Assembly (NCBI RefSeq): GCF_004137345.1
Contig: NZ_SDWV01000029.1
Location: 1 to 54,300, forward strand
Source: Nocardioides zhouii
GTDB taxonomy: Bacteria; Actinomycetota; Actinomycetes; Propionibacteriales; Nocardioidaceae
Direction of reading: 5' to 3'
Length of the DNA: 54,300 nucleotides
Part shown: positions 20,850 through 29,305 of the stretch, in pieces
How the letters are laid out: each line of letters begins with the position of its first letter
Position numbering within the stretch: the first letter of the stretch is position 1
Program-made: the position numbers and the translations under genes
Notes under the pieces: generated by a model
The model's input: the letters and a program-made list of their open reading frames with translations, nothing else
Told to the model about the DNA's origin: nothing
The model's database searches: none

Positions 20850-21905
20850 CTACCTCGCCTGCAGCTGGAACGGCGACCAGGTGTCCATCGAACCGGCGCG
20901 CGGGGCGACGGCGTACTCCATCGAGCCGTCCACGCCGAGCCGTACGACCGCCCACTCGCCGTCCTGGTAGGTCACGACGAGCACGTGCCCGGCGTCCTCC
21001 CAGACCTCGTCGAAGTACGTCGCCGAGCTGCCGTCGCGGGCCGCCGCGTACGTGTGGACCACCGAGCCGTCCGCGGTGGCGAGCAGGTCGAGGGTCTGCG
21101 GGCCGAAGCCGTCGGCGTACGCCGGGGTGCCGAGGACGTGGCGGTTGTCAGGGGAGATGTCGGCGAGCTGGTTGTCGCAGGTGCGCCACTTCACGCGCCA
21201 GCTGCGGAGCATCGCGCTGCACGAGCCGAAGTCGCTGATCGAGGTGGTGCCGCCGAGCCACGGGCCGCGCCCGGTGTCCGTCTGGCGCAGGTGGGGGACG
21301 GTGTCGACGATGCCGTGCGAGGACGTGTCGAACGCCCGGTGCGGTCCGTTGACGGCGATCGAGCAGCCGAAGCCGGGGTCGCCCTCGCCCTCCTTGCAGT
21401 TCTCGCCGGTGACCGCGACGGCGTGGGCGGTGCCGGTGACGGGCACGGGGTTGAAGCGGAAGACGCGGTCACCCTCCTGGTCGATCGTCCAGACGCGGCC
21501 CGCGCGGCCGGCGAAGGCGACCACGTTGCCCAGCGGCGACACGGCAAGGCCGTAGCCCGCCCGCCACTCGCGGCGGCCGGGGCTGCCGTCGGCGCCGATC
21601 CAGCGGGTGGTGGGACGGCCGCCGATCGTCTGGACGACGTAGCCCGAGCCCATCGGCGCGAACTGGTCGAGCCTGTTGGCCACGGGCGTCCTCGTGCCGC
21701 CGGTGCCGTGGATGACGGTCCTGCCAGAGCGTCGCTCGGACCACGCGAGGGCCGGCGGGGCGCCCTGCTCGAGGTCGGAGACGTCGAGGACGGTGCGCGC
21801 GACCTTGGTCGAGGCGGGTGCCGGACTCGCCTGGGTCGCAGGCGAGAGGGAGGCGAAGAGTGCGAGCGTGGTCGCGGCGATGGCGGCGGTCCGGACGGTG
21901 GTCAT
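20850..21905 (-). CDS. Secreted protein with repeat/propeller-like composition
   Basis: A 351-residue protein with a clear Sec signal peptide (hydrophobic TAAIAATTLALFASLSP, cleavage near ATQA-SPA). The mature part alternates short beta-strand patterns with WTIDQEGDRVFRF, LLATADGSVVHTY and VVRLGVDGSMEYAV, as in WD40/TolB-like propellers that compare a value with an environment string, but no named family is certain. Four or more cysteines (GENCKEG..GFGCS, FGSCSAM, WRTCDNQ) could form disulfides outside the cell. The ATG lies 2 bp after the stop of the GDPD gene, so translation is probably coupled. Confidence 0.7.
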   Translation of the reverse strand: MTTVRTAAIAATTLALFASLSPATQASPAPASTKVARTVLDVSDLEQGAPPALAWSERRSGRTVIHGTGGTRTPVANRLDQFAPMGSGYVVQTIGGRPTTRWIGADGSPGRREWRAGYGLAVSPLGNVVAFAGRAGRVWTIDQEGDRVFRFNPVPVTGTAHAVAVTGENCKEGEGDPGFGCSIAVNGPHRAFDTSSHGIVDTVPHLRQTDTGRGPWLGGTTSISDFGSCSAMLRSWRVKWRTCDNQLADISPDNRHVLGTPAYADGFGPQTLDLLATADGSVVHTYAAARDGSSATYFDEVWEDAGHVLVVTYQDGEWAVVRLGVDGSMEYAVAPRAGSMDTWSPFQLQAR

Positions 21906-21907
21906 GC

Positions 21908-22774
21908 TCAGGAGACGCCTGCGGGGGTGTCGAGGTTGCCTCGGTCGCGGGGGAAAGCCGTTGGGAGCGGGAGTCCCTCGCTCGCGAGCACCTCGCGCAG
22001 CCGCTCGGGGTGGTTGGTGATCAGCCCGTCCGCGCCGAGCCGGACGAGGTGGCGCATGGTCGGCTCGTCGTCGACGACGTACGGGATCACGGCGAGCCCG
22101 GCGCCGTGCGCCTCGTCGATCATCACCTCGGTGGCGAACGGCGTGTACGCCGGATCGGCCACGCCCGAGCGGAACGGCGACCCGTGGATCGGGGAGATCG
22201 CGGTGAACCCCTCGGCGGCAGCGGTGCGGACGAAGTCGGCGTCGACGGCGAGACCGTCGAACCAGGGGGAGGGGGCGTCGGCAGTGGACTTCAAGTACTT
22301 CGGTGACACCAGCAGGATGCGCTCCAGCGTCGGCTCGGCCTCGTGGACGCGGGTCAGCACGCCCCAGTCGAAGCACTGGATGCTGGTGCGTCCGACCAGC
22401 CCGTCGATGCGCAGCGCCTCGACGACCTTGGCGACGAAGGCTTCTCGCGTGGTGAGCTGCGAGGCGTCCATGGCGTCGTACTTGATCTCGAGGTTGATCC
22501 GCACCGGGTCGGCCCCGCGCTCGCGCAGGAGGGCGGCGACCTGGCGCAGCAGCGGCATCGTCGGCGGCAGGTCGGCGCGGGTCAGCTGCCGGATCCGGCG
22601 GGCGTCGGTCAGGGCGGCGTCGTGCGCCACGACGACGTCGTCCTCGGCGGTCAGGTGGACGTCGAGCTCGAGGGTGGAGACGCCGAGCGCGAGCGCGCGA
22701 CCGAACGCCTCGAGGGTGTTCTCGGGCCAGAGGCCGGCGCCGCCGCGGTGGGCCTGCAGGTCGAACTGCGTCAC
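21908..22774 (-). CDS. Glycerophosphodiester phosphodiesterase (cytoplasmic)
   Basis: Cleaves glycerophosphodiesters to glycerol 3-phosphate and an alcohol. The 288-residue TIM barrel has the catalytic HRG near the N terminus (FDLQAHRGGAGLWPENT), ELDVHLTAEDDVVVAHDA with the metal-binding E, D and second catalytic H, and NLEIKYD. The GTG at 22774 forms a GTGA overlap with the acyl-CoA ligase stop and starts exactly at the first strand; the longer upstream frame is antisense extension. There is no signal peptide. It is more distant from the other two GDPDs in the window than they are from each other. Confidence 0.9.
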   Translation of the reverse strand: MTQFDLQAHRGGAGLWPENTLEAFGRALALGVSTLELDVHLTAEDDVVVAHDAALTDARRIRQLTRADLPPTMPLLRQVAALLRERGADPVRINLEIKYDAMDASQLTTREAFVAKVVEALRIDGLVGRTSIQCFDWGVLTRVHEAEPTLERILLVSPKYLKSTADAPSPWFDGLAVDADFVRTAAAEGFTAISPIHGSPFRSGVADPAYTPFATEVMIDEAHGAGLAVIPYVVDDEPTMRHLVRLGADGLITNHPERLREVLASEGLPLPTAFPRDRGNLDTPAGVS

Positions 22775-24624
22775 GTGTAGAGGGTGTCCACCACGTCGGC
22801 GTACTTCGTCTTCACCACGCGCCGCTTGAGCTTCAGCGTCGGGGTCAGCTCCTCCGACTCCGCCGTCCACTCGTCGGGCAGCAGCTCCCACGCCTTGACC
22901 TGCTCGGGTCGCGAGAGCCGCTCGTTGGCCTTGTCGACCGCGGCCTGCACCATCGCGCGGATCTGCGGCTTCGTCGAGAGGTCGGCGAGGTCGGTGAACT
23001 CGACGCCCATCTTCGCCGCGACCAGCGGCGCGATCTCGCCGTCGAGGGTGAGGATCGCGACGACGTACGACTGGTTGTCCCCGAGCGCCATCGCGTGGCC
23101 GACGAGGGGCGACTCCTTGAGCAGGTTCTCGATGTTGGAGGGCGCGATGTTCTTGCCAGCGGAAGTGATGATCAGCTCCTTCTTGCGGTCGACGACCGAG
23201 TAGAAGCCGTCCTCGTCGACCGTGCCGATGTCACCGGTGTGGATCCAGCCGTCGTCGTCGATGAGCGCGCGGGTGGCCTGGTCCTGGAGGTGGTAGCCGG
23301 GGGTGTTGACCGGCCCGCGCACCAGGATCTCGCCGTCCTCGGCGAGGCGGACCTCGATGCCGGGGTTCGGCACCCCGACGGTGCCGAGCTTGAAGTGGTC
23401 GGGACCGTTGGAGGTGAAGGCACCGGTCGTCTCGGTCATGCCGTAGACGTCGTACACCCGCAGGCCGAGGCCGCCCATGAACTTGGCGACCTCCAGCGGC
23501 ATCGGCGCGGCCGCACTGGCGGCCCACTCGACCTGGTCGAGCCCCAGCAGCAGCCGGAGGAACGCCAGGATCGCGCCGTCCGCGGTGGCGTACGCCTCCG
23601 CGACCTCGGGCGTCATCTCGTTGCCGTACTCCTGGGCCTGCGTCCAGGCGAGGCCCGCCGCCATGGCGTTCTTCACGAGCTCCTGGTTGGCCGGGTCGGG
23701 GTCCTCGGCGAGCTTGGCCGAGATGCCGGTCTGGATCTTCTCCCAGACGCGCGGGACGCCGAAGAAAGCCGTCGGGTGCACCTCGCCCAGCGCGCCGAGG
23801 AGGCCGGCGGGGTCGGGGATCGCGTGCACGTGGCTGCCGAGGAAGGGCGGGGAGTACGTCGCCAGGATCCGCTCGGCGATGTGGGCGAGCGGCAGGTAGG
23901 AGATCGAGCGCTGCGGGCCGTGCAGTCCGGCGTTGTCGAGCGTCGAGACCGCCTCGAACATGACGTTGTGGTGGGTCAGGACGACGCCCTTGGGGTTGCC
24001 CGTCGTGCCCGAGGTGTAGAGGTAGGTGGCCGGCAGGTCGGGGGTGATCCGGTCCATCCGCGCCTCGACGCCGCTGGTGTCGTCGCCGCGCGCGAGGAGG
24101 TTCTCCCAGGTCATCACGCGCGGGTCGTCGACGCGGTCGGCGTCGGCCAGCATCACCACGTGGCGGACCGAGTCGACGTCGGCGAGGGCCTTCTCCCAGC
24201 GCTGGTAGCGGTCGTGGTCCTCGAGGATCACCACGACCGGGCGCGACTCGCCCGCGATGAAGGCGACCTGGTCCTGGGCGAGGGTGTTGTAGATCGACAT
24301 CGGGATCGCCGCCGCCGCCATCGCGCCGTAGTCGGCCAGGGTGTGGGCGGTCCGGTTGGCGGCCATGATCGCCACCGGGTCGCCCTTCTCGACGCCGAGG
24401 TCGATCAGCGCCGCCGCGACCCGCTGCGTCAGCTCCCAGGTCTCCGTCCAGCTGATCGTCGACCACGTCTCGCCCTCGGGCACGTCGAACCTGTCGGAGA
24501 AGGCCGGCAGGTCGCCGAACCTCTCGGCCGCCTGGCGCACGGTTGCCGGCATGTGCAGGCCGAGGATGCGGGCCTCGTAGTCCTCGCGGACTGCCGCGAT
24601 CTCGGCAGGGATCTCGTGAGCCAT
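22771..24624 (-). CDS. AMP-dependent long-chain fatty acid-CoA ligase
   Basis: Activates a carboxylic acid, most likely a long-chain fatty acid, as acyl-AMP then acyl-CoA. The 617-residue protein is of FadD15/long-chain type. ATP-binding motif A3 is YLYTSGTTGNPKGVVLTHHN, A5 is YGMTETTG, and A7/A8 are DDGWIHTGDIG and VVDRKKELIITSAGKNIAP. The catalytic lysine region near the C terminus is present (TLKLKRRVVKTKY). The start at 24624 is chosen for AGGAG 6 nt upstream. It heads a four-gene minus-strand unit with GDPD, a secreted protein and MMPL, which together suggest lipid turnover or export. Confidence 0.93.
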   Translation of the reverse strand: MAHEIPAEIAAVREDYEARILGLHMPATVRQAAERFGDLPAFSDRFDVPEGETWSTISWTETWELTQRVAAALIDLGVEKGDPVAIMAANRTAHTLADYGAMAAAAIPMSIYNTLAQDQVAFIAGESRPVVVILEDHDRYQRWEKALADVDSVRHVVMLADADRVDDPRVMTWENLLARGDDTSGVEARMDRITPDLPATYLYTSGTTGNPKGVVLTHHNVMFEAVSTLDNAGLHGPQRSISYLPLAHIAERILATYSPPFLGSHVHAIPDPAGLLGALGEVHPTAFFGVPRVWEKIQTGISAKLAEDPDPANQELVKNAMAAGLAWTQAQEYGNEMTPEVAEAYATADGAILAFLRLLLGLDQVEWAASAAAPMPLEVAKFMGGLGLRVYDVYGMTETTGAFTSNGPDHFKLGTVGVPNPGIEVRLAEDGEILVRGPVNTPGYHLQDQATRALIDDDGWIHTGDIGTVDEDGFYSVVDRKKELIITSAGKNIAPSNIENLLKESPLVGHAMALGDNQSYVVAILTLDGEIAPLVAAKMGVEFTDLADLSTKPQIRAMVQAAVDKANERLSRPEQVKAWELLPDEWTAESEELTPTLKLKRRVVKTKYADVVDTLYT

Positions 24625-24664
24625 GACGTCTCCTGAGCGAACGGGGGGTGTGGCGGGGGTCACA

Positions 24665-25069
24665 TCATCGTGGCCGGGGGGCCGGGCTGGCTAGGTGGGA
24701 GGCGGCGATCTGGACCTCGGCCTGCACCTCGGCCTGCACCTCGGCCTGCACCTCGGTGAGGCGCACCAGGAAGGCGCGCTCGTCGAGCCGCTTGCGCCGC
24801 AGCCATGCGGTGACCTCGTCGTTGCACTTGCTCGCGTTGCAGGAGGCGCACGCGGGGACGACGTTGAGGAGCGTGTAGCGCCCACCCCGGGACAGCGCGA
24901 GGACGCAGTCCTTCTGCAGCGGCCGGCCCGTCGCACCGCAGTAGGCGCACCCGCCCCAGGCTGCCTGGAGCGCCGCCCACTCGGCCGGGCTCAGGTCGTG
25001 GTCGACGGCATCCATGCGGCGCTTGCGCTTCCTCGACGCCCGCGCTCGTCTGCTCCGGTCGACCGCCAC
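24665..25069 (-). CDS. Small HNH endonuclease-like protein with VQAE repeats
   Basis: A 134-residue HNH protein. A basic N terminus (RSRRARASRKRKRR) leads to the zinc-finger-like HNH core: CAYCG at about 49, then VPACASCNASKCNDE, giving the CxxC...CxxC pair that holds the fold, with the NxxxC helix of small actinobacterial HNH nucleases. The C-terminal tail has VQAE three times, encoded by a perfect 12-bp tandem repeat. The GTG at 25069 is supported by TACCCT 6 nt upstream; the alternative ATG at the MDAVDHD residues would remove the basic arm. Target is unknown. Confidence 0.75.
   Translation of the reverse strand: MAVDRSRRARASRKRKRRMDAVDHDLSPAEWAALQAAWGGCAYCGATGRPLQKDCVLALSRGGRYTLLNVVPACASCNASKCNDEVTAWLRRKRLDERAFLVRLTEVQAEVQAEVQAEVQIAASHLASPAPRPR
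24714..24756 (+). repeat. 12-bp tandem repeat, 3.6 copies
   Basis: ACCTCGGCCTGC is repeated without a mismatch three times from 24714, then ACCTCGG. It is in frame within the HNH gene and encodes VQAE units. Confidence 0.9.
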
Positions 25070-25075
25070 GGGGTC

Positions 25076-25081
25076 AGGGTA
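25076..25081 (-). promoter_or_regulatory. -10 box TACCCT, leaderless GTG start
   Basis: Minus-strand TACCCT followed by 6 nt and GTG 25069 of the HNH gene. Confidence 0.45.
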
Positions 25082-25156
25082 GGCGCCCCTTCCGGCCGAC
25101 GGCGGGAGGCTGGAAGATGGGGGCGCGCCAGCCCAGACCGACCAGCGGGGGAGTCC

Positions 25157-25567
25157 ATGTCCACCGAGCAGCCGCACCAGCTCGAGCAGTCCGCGCCGTC
25201 GCAGGTCACTCGCTCGAGGACGCCCGAACAAGCCACCGCGTGGGCGAAGGTGGATCGCGAGCGCGCCGAGGCTGCCGGTCGAGGGGGTGCGACCACCGTG
25301 CACCCGATGGAGGTGGTCCGGCTCGCCATCGGCGTGCTGCTTGCTGCCGCCGCTCTCACGACGTTCTTCGTCATGGCGCCCGACGAGCCCTCGGAGGAGA
25401 CCCGCGCCTCGAGAGACACCCCCGTCGAGTACCTCGCCCTCATCTCCGTCCAGCAGCAGCAGGCCGACGACCGTCGCGATGCCCTCCTCTTGATCGGGCT
25501 CGTCGGCCTCGGCGCCGCGATCGCGACGAGCGGCGCCGAGCGGCGTACGGTCGGGCGTCCCCGCTGA
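25157..25567 (+). CDS. Two-helix membrane protein of unknown function
   Basis: A 136-residue protein with a hydrophilic N-terminal half (about 1-50), a membrane helix at about 53-72 (RLAIGVLLAAAALTTFFVM), a short external or cytoplasmic loop with a QQQQ run, and a second helix at about 108-124 (ALLLIGLVGLGAAIATS). No conserved domain is recognised. GGGGGAG precedes ATG 25157 at a normal distance. The next gene begins 14 bp downstream of its stop, so the two are probably one transcript. Confidence 0.7.
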   Translation: MSTEQPHQLEQSAPSQVTRSRTPEQATAWAKVDRERAEAAGRGGATTVHPMEVVRLAIGVLLAAAALTTFFVMAPDEPSEETRASRDTPVEYLALISVQQQQADDRRDALLLIGLVGLGAAIATSGAERRTVGRPR

Positions 25568-25581
25568 CCCAAGGAGGCCTC

Positions 25582-25881
25582 ATGGTGGCGAGCCGCTCCG
25601 CCCGGGAGAGGAAGGCTGCCGCGCAGGCAGGCCCGCTCGCCCGCGTGAAGATCGACCTCGACAGGGAACAGCAGTTCCTCTATCGCATCAGCTGCACGTC
25701 GTGCGTGACCCGCGGTGACAGCGCGTGGTCGACGCACCGCGCCGGCGCCGACAACGGCTTCATGGCCGCGATGGACCGCTGGATCTTCCACCTCGTCGAG
25801 AAGCACCCCGACGAGGATGCACCGTGCCTGGCGTTCCGCGCCGAGGCGGAGCAGCGGCTGCACGAGAGGCGCGAGGGCTGA
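25582..25881 (+). CDS. Small soluble protein of unknown function
   Basis: A 99-residue charged protein. A basic arm (RSARERKAAAQAG) precedes a compact region with YRISCTSCVTRGDSAWSTHRA, where CTSC might bind a metal, and an acidic-basic helical end. I do not recognise the family. The AAGGAGG 4 nt before ATG 25582 is the strongest Shine-Dalgarno in this part of the window, so translation is likely. Its stop at 25881 is 2 bp from the end of the convergent NYN-LOTUS remnant. Confidence 0.7.
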   Translation: MVASRSARERKAAAQAGPLARVKIDLDREQQFLYRISCTSCVTRGDSAWSTHRAGADNGFMAAMDRWIFHLVEKHPDEDAPCLAFRAEAEQRLHERREG

Positions 25882-25883
25882 GG

Positions 25884-26633
25884 TCAGATGCCGAACCACG
25901 ACCGGACAGCCGTTACCTCATCGGGTGTGAGCTCGATGTCGGCCGCGGATGCGCGGTTCAACAGGTTGGCGACGAAGGCTTCGCCCAGCTCCGCGGCCGT
26001 CGGAGCTGGCTTCTGGTAGAGCGGGCTCCCGCCATACGCTGCTCCTTGCGCAACGACCGTGACGGCTCGGCGGTTGACCTCCACCCCGCGCTGAACCAGT
26101 TGGTCACGGGACCAGCGTGTCGCCTCGGTCAGGTTGAACTCGTAGGCCGCGATGAACGCCGCGAGCGTCGTGTAGATCTCGTGCCACGCGGCGCTCGCCA
26201 GGCCCGGCAATCGAAGTTCCGTGGTGATCCGTGCAACTGCGTCGGGTGCGCCGGGCACATTGGACCTCGGTTCCTCGTCATCGGGAGCCTCATGCCTGCT
26301 TGCGTCCCACACGTGGTGATGCGACATCCGTACGTCAGGAAGAGACTGCGCCTGGAGTGCGCGGGTGAACGATCCGTAGCCGAACCATCCGGTTGTTGAC
26401 ACCAGTGGCGCGAGGTCGTCGCGCATCTGGTGCGCAAGCATGGCCAGATTCAGCGGTGCGGACGCGTCGTCATACCGCTGACGGATTTCGTGCGCGAAAC
26501 GAGCCCTGGCTTCGTGAGAGTCGACGATCGGAGGGTCCGGAGTGTCGACGGCTCCGGAGTCTTCGGTCGCGACTGCCGGAAGGTCCCGAAGAGTGAGGTC
26601 ATCGATGCGCTCGTCGAGTAGCTCGGTGAGTTC
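25884..26633 (-). pseudogene. C-terminal LOTUS/OST-HTH-like half of frameshifted NYN gene
   Basis: This reading frame continues the NYN protein after a -1 shift near 26633-26637. From the shift it reads AELTELLDERIDDLTLRDLP, an acidic linker, then FAHEIRQRYDDASAPLNLAM, a winged-helix region of OST-HTH/LOTUS character (LAHQMRDDLAPLV, GYGSFTRALQAQ) and a second helical part to the stop. Taken alone, an ATG at 26441 would give a 185-residue protein starting in the middle of the LOTUS domain, which is not sensible. With the shift removed, the whole protein would be about 421 residues. LOTUS domains bind RNA in other NYN proteins. Confidence 0.7.
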
Positions 26634-27148
26634 TGCTCGCCCACAAGGCGATCTGAGATCGCGCCCAGAACCTCTGCGGCATCGGAGGGTGAAAGCACGG
26701 TGACGCGTCGGTCGGCAGCTCTCAGACGCACCAACAGGGGCGTCATGTCCGAGTCACCTGACGCGATGACGAACTCGTCGTACCGCACGGAGGCCCCCAG
26801 CGCCTCTGCGGCATCAAGCACGAGGCGAATGTCTGCGCCGTTCTTGGTGTGGGTCAAGCGTGGGCAGTCGATGACCTCGAATCCCGCGTCGGTGAACTGG
26901 GGTCGAAACTTTGAGAAGTACAACCGGGAGCCATCTCCCGCCGGAGCAGGGACCCAGCCCGCCGGGTTCATGTAGCACCGGAGCACGAGCCAGCGGCGTT
27001 CGTTCTCGGTCAACAGCTCGGTAGCGAGGCGACCGACCCATTCGGATGGCGCCTCTGCGAAACGAAGCGCCACGCGAGGGTCGAGCTTGAGCAAGCCCCC
27101 GAAGACATTGTCGAAGTCGAGATACAGGGCCGCGGGCGCAGACGACAT
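26450..27148 (-). pseudogene. NYN domain (PIN-like RNase) half of frameshifted NYN-LOTUS gene
   Basis: The first about 165 residues are a complete NYN domain: ALYLDFDNVFGG with the first catalytic aspartates, TKNGADIRLVLDA with the third, and FVIASGDSDMTPLL with the fourth. These are PIN-like metal-dependent ribonucleases. After DRLVGEQ the frame turns into low-complexity Ser/Thr/Arg sequence and ends at 26450, while the neighbouring frame holds the expected LOTUS half. A truncated but catalytically complete NYN protein could still be made. The ATG at 27148 has TAGGTT 6 nt upstream. Codon use is visibly less GC-biased than in neighbours. Confidence 0.75.
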
Positions 27149-27154
27149 GGAGCG

Positions 27155-27160
27155 AACCTA
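27155..27160 (-). promoter_or_regulatory. -10 box TAGGTT, leaderless start
   Basis: Minus-strand TAGGTT followed by 6 nt and ATG 27148 of the NYN gene. An intact promoter suggests the frameshift is recent or is a sequence error. Confidence 0.5.
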
Positions 27161-27257
27161 GCCCGACCGACCTTCCAGAGCAGAGGTTTCCAGGGACCCT
27201 CCACAGCCCGTCATCCGACCCCAACCGACTGTCGGACCCTCCTGCTTGAGTGGACGT

Positions 27258-28625
27258 ATGCACCTGACCACCACTCTCGAGGAGCTGACCGAGGCCGAGC
27301 TCCTCGATCACGCCGACGAGGTGTCGCGCACCCAGCGCGAGTGCGAGGCGCAGGTCCTCCGGATCGCGGTGCAGGTGGCGATCGTCAACAACCCCGAGAC
27401 GCTCGATCCCGCGATCAGCCGGTTTCCCGGTCGGGAGCGGGCGAGGCGGTTCGGCGGTGTCGGCACGCCCGACGTCACGGAGTTCGCGGCGGCCGCGCTC
27501 GGCGGGCGGCTCGGGATCTCGACGGGTTCGGCGCACTCGCTGATGGCCGACGCCCTCGACCTGATGATCCGGCTGCCGCAGCTGTGGCGACGCGTGGAGG
27601 TGCTCGAGGTGAAGGCGTCGTACGCCCGGTTCGTCGCGCGCCGCACGCGCGACCTGAGCGTCGACCAGGCGTCGTACGTCGACGAGCGGGTCGCCGAGTC
27701 CGCCGACGGGCGCATCCCGTGGTCACGTTTCGAGGACATGGTCACCGGCCTGGTCGTCGCCAGCGACCCCGAGGCGGCGGCGCGCAAGGAGCGGGACAAC
27801 GCGAGGCGACAGGTGGCCAGCCCGACTCGATCCACGCAGGACGGCATGCGCAGCTTCTTCATCCGCGGCCCGTTCCCCGTCATCGCCCTCTTCGACGCGC
27901 GCGTCCAGTGGTTCGCCGACGTGCTCGCGAGCCTCGGTGACACCGATGACCTGGACACCCGGCGGGTGAAGGCGGTCGCGATCCTGGCCGATCCTCTCGA
28001 GGCGGTGGCGCTGATGGAGGCTTTCATGGCGTGGCGCGACCGACCGGACGAGGCCGATCGACCGGATGTGGACTGGTCGACGATCCTGCCCGCTGTCACC
28101 GTCAACGTGCACACCTACGCCGGCGCCGAACCGACCGGCGTCACCCGCGTGGAAGGGCACGGGCCAGTGACGGAAGCCTGGGTCCGCGACCACCTCGGCC
28201 CCCATGCCCGGTTCACGATCCGGCCCGTCCTCGATCTCGAGGGTCAGGCGCCGGTCGATGCCTACGAGATCCCTGATCGCCACCGCGAGGCCGTGCGCCT
28301 GATGACTCCGGCTGACAGCTTCCCGTGGGGAGCGAGCACGACCCGGTCCCACCAGATCGACCACACCCGCGCCTACCGCCACCGCGGACCGCCGGGCCAG
28401 TCGCGGATCGGCAACTACGGTCCGATGACCTCCTTCCACCATCGCATCAAGACCCACGCCGGCTGGCAGGTGCGACAACCCTTTCCGGGGATCTACGTCT
28501 GGCGTGACCCGCACGGCGCGACGTACCTCGTCGACCACTCGGGGACCCGACGCCTGCGGACCTGCCCGGAGATGAGCCCGGCCGAGGCCGAGCTGAGCCA
28601 GGCCCTGTTCGAGCTCGCCGCCTGA
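27258..28625 (+). CDS. DUF222 domain HNH endonuclease (13E12 repeat family)
   Basis: A 455-residue protein of the family present in many copies in actinobacterial genomes. The long helical DUF222 domain (about 1-300) is followed by an HNH nuclease at about 355-400: SHQIDHTRAYRHRGPPGQS, RIGNYGPMTSFHHRIKTH, with the H-N-H residues in place, and a C-terminal beta region WQVRQPFPGIYVWRDPHG. The role is unknown; similar copies have been linked to group mobility and repair but without proof. ATG 27258 is preferred to an in-frame TTG at 27246. Confidence 0.9.
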   Translation: MHLTTTLEELTEAELLDHADEVSRTQRECEAQVLRIAVQVAIVNNPETLDPAISRFPGRERARRFGGVGTPDVTEFAAAALGGRLGISTGSAHSLMADALDLMIRLPQLWRRVEVLEVKASYARFVARRTRDLSVDQASYVDERVAESADGRIPWSRFEDMVTGLVVASDPEAAARKERDNARRQVASPTRSTQDGMRSFFIRGPFPVIALFDARVQWFADVLASLGDTDDLDTRRVKAVAILADPLEAVALMEAFMAWRDRPDEADRPDVDWSTILPAVTVNVHTYAGAEPTGVTRVEGHGPVTEAWVRDHLGPHARFTIRPVLDLEGQAPVDAYEIPDRHREAVRLMTPADSFPWGASTTRSHQIDHTRAYRHRGPPGQSRIGNYGPMTSFHHRIKTHAGWQVRQPFPGIYVWRDPHGATYLVDHSGTRRLRTCPEMSPAEAELSQALFELAA

Positions 28626-28645
28626 GGGCTGAGGGCTCGCGGTTC

Positions 28646-28651
28646 TAGGGT
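28646..28651 (+). promoter_or_regulatory. -10 box TAGGGT, leaderless start
   Basis: TAGGGT followed by 6 nt and ATG 28658. Confidence 0.55.
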
Positions 28652-28657
28652 GCCGTC

Positions 28658-29305
28658 ATGACACGAGTCCAGCGCTGGGAACGGCGCGCCGAGGTCCCGC
28701 TCCTGCTGCTCGCCGTTGCCTTCCTCGTGGCCTATGCCTGGCCAGTCGTCGACCCTCGAATGGATCCTGATGTCCGCTCCGTCCTCGAGGTCGCGAGCTG
28801 GACCGTGTGGGTCGCATTCACGCTCGACTTTGTCGCACGCCTCTACCTGGCCGACGAGCGCCGGCGCTACGCCCTCGCGCACTGGTACGACGTGGCGCTC
28901 ATCGTGCTCCAGATGCTTCGTCCTCTCCGGCTTCTCCGGCTACTGGCGTTCGCGCGCGTGCTGAACCGCTCTGCCGTGGGATCGATGGTCGGCCGCGTGA
29001 CGACGTACGTCGCAGGGACAGCCGTCATGGCACTCGGTCTGGGCGCCGTCGCAGTGCTCGATGCGGAGCAGGACGCCGCGGGCGCCAACATCACGACCTT
29101 CGGTGACGCGCTCTGGTGGTCGGCCACCACGGTCACCACGGTGGGCTATGGCGACCACTTCCCTGTCACGACGACCGGGCGCTTCGTCGCAGTCGCCCTG
29201 ATGGTCGTGGGCATCGCGTGCATCGGTGCCATCACGGCCGGGGTAGCCGCCTGGCTGGTGCGTCAGGTCGAGGCGGACGAGGGCGTCAGTCGCCCTTGGG
29301 CATGA
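28658..29305 (+). CDS. Voltage-gated-like potassium channel
   Basis: A 215-residue ion channel. Hydrophobic segments S1-S3 lie at about 10-90, and an S4-like stretch, LRPLRLLRLLAFARVLNR, has arginines at three-residue spacing as in a voltage sensor. The pore follows with the selectivity filter TTVTTVGYGD (about 156-165) between two helices. This is compact compared with classical Kv channels. There is no cytoplasmic RCK domain. The start is 6 nt after TAGGGT. Its 3' end overlaps the convergent mini-PspC gene by 20 bp. Confidence 0.88.
   Translation: MTRVQRWERRAEVPLLLLAVAFLVAYAWPVVDPRMDPDVRSVLEVASWTVWVAFTLDFVARLYLADERRRYALAHWYDVALIVLQMLRPLRLLRLLAFARVLNRSAVGSMVGRVTTYVAGTAVMALGLGAVAVLDAEQDAAGANITTFGDALWWSATTVTTVGYGDHFPVTTTGRFVAVALMVVGIACIGAITAGVAAWLVRQVEADEGVSRPWA

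Noticed and set aside
17758..20955. Very long open frame on the minus strand partly out of frame with the MMPL gene
   Set aside because: Arg/Gly/Pro-rich composition and full overlap with a well-supported MMPL frame; a GC-codon shadow.
26620..26645. Programmed -1 ribosomal frameshift in the NYN-LOTUS gene
   Set aside because: No X-XXY-YYZ slippery heptamer and no obvious downstream hairpin at the shift; a deletion or sequence error is simpler.
27246..27257. Leaderless -10 (TTGAGT) for the DUF222-HNH gene
   Set aside because: Spacing of 6 nt fits, but the hexamer lacks the TA of the TANNNT pattern, so it was not counted.
24665..28625. Complete restriction-modification or defence island
   Set aside because: HNH and NYN genes are present but there is no methyltransferase, helicase or known defence partner, and the NYN gene is frameshifted.
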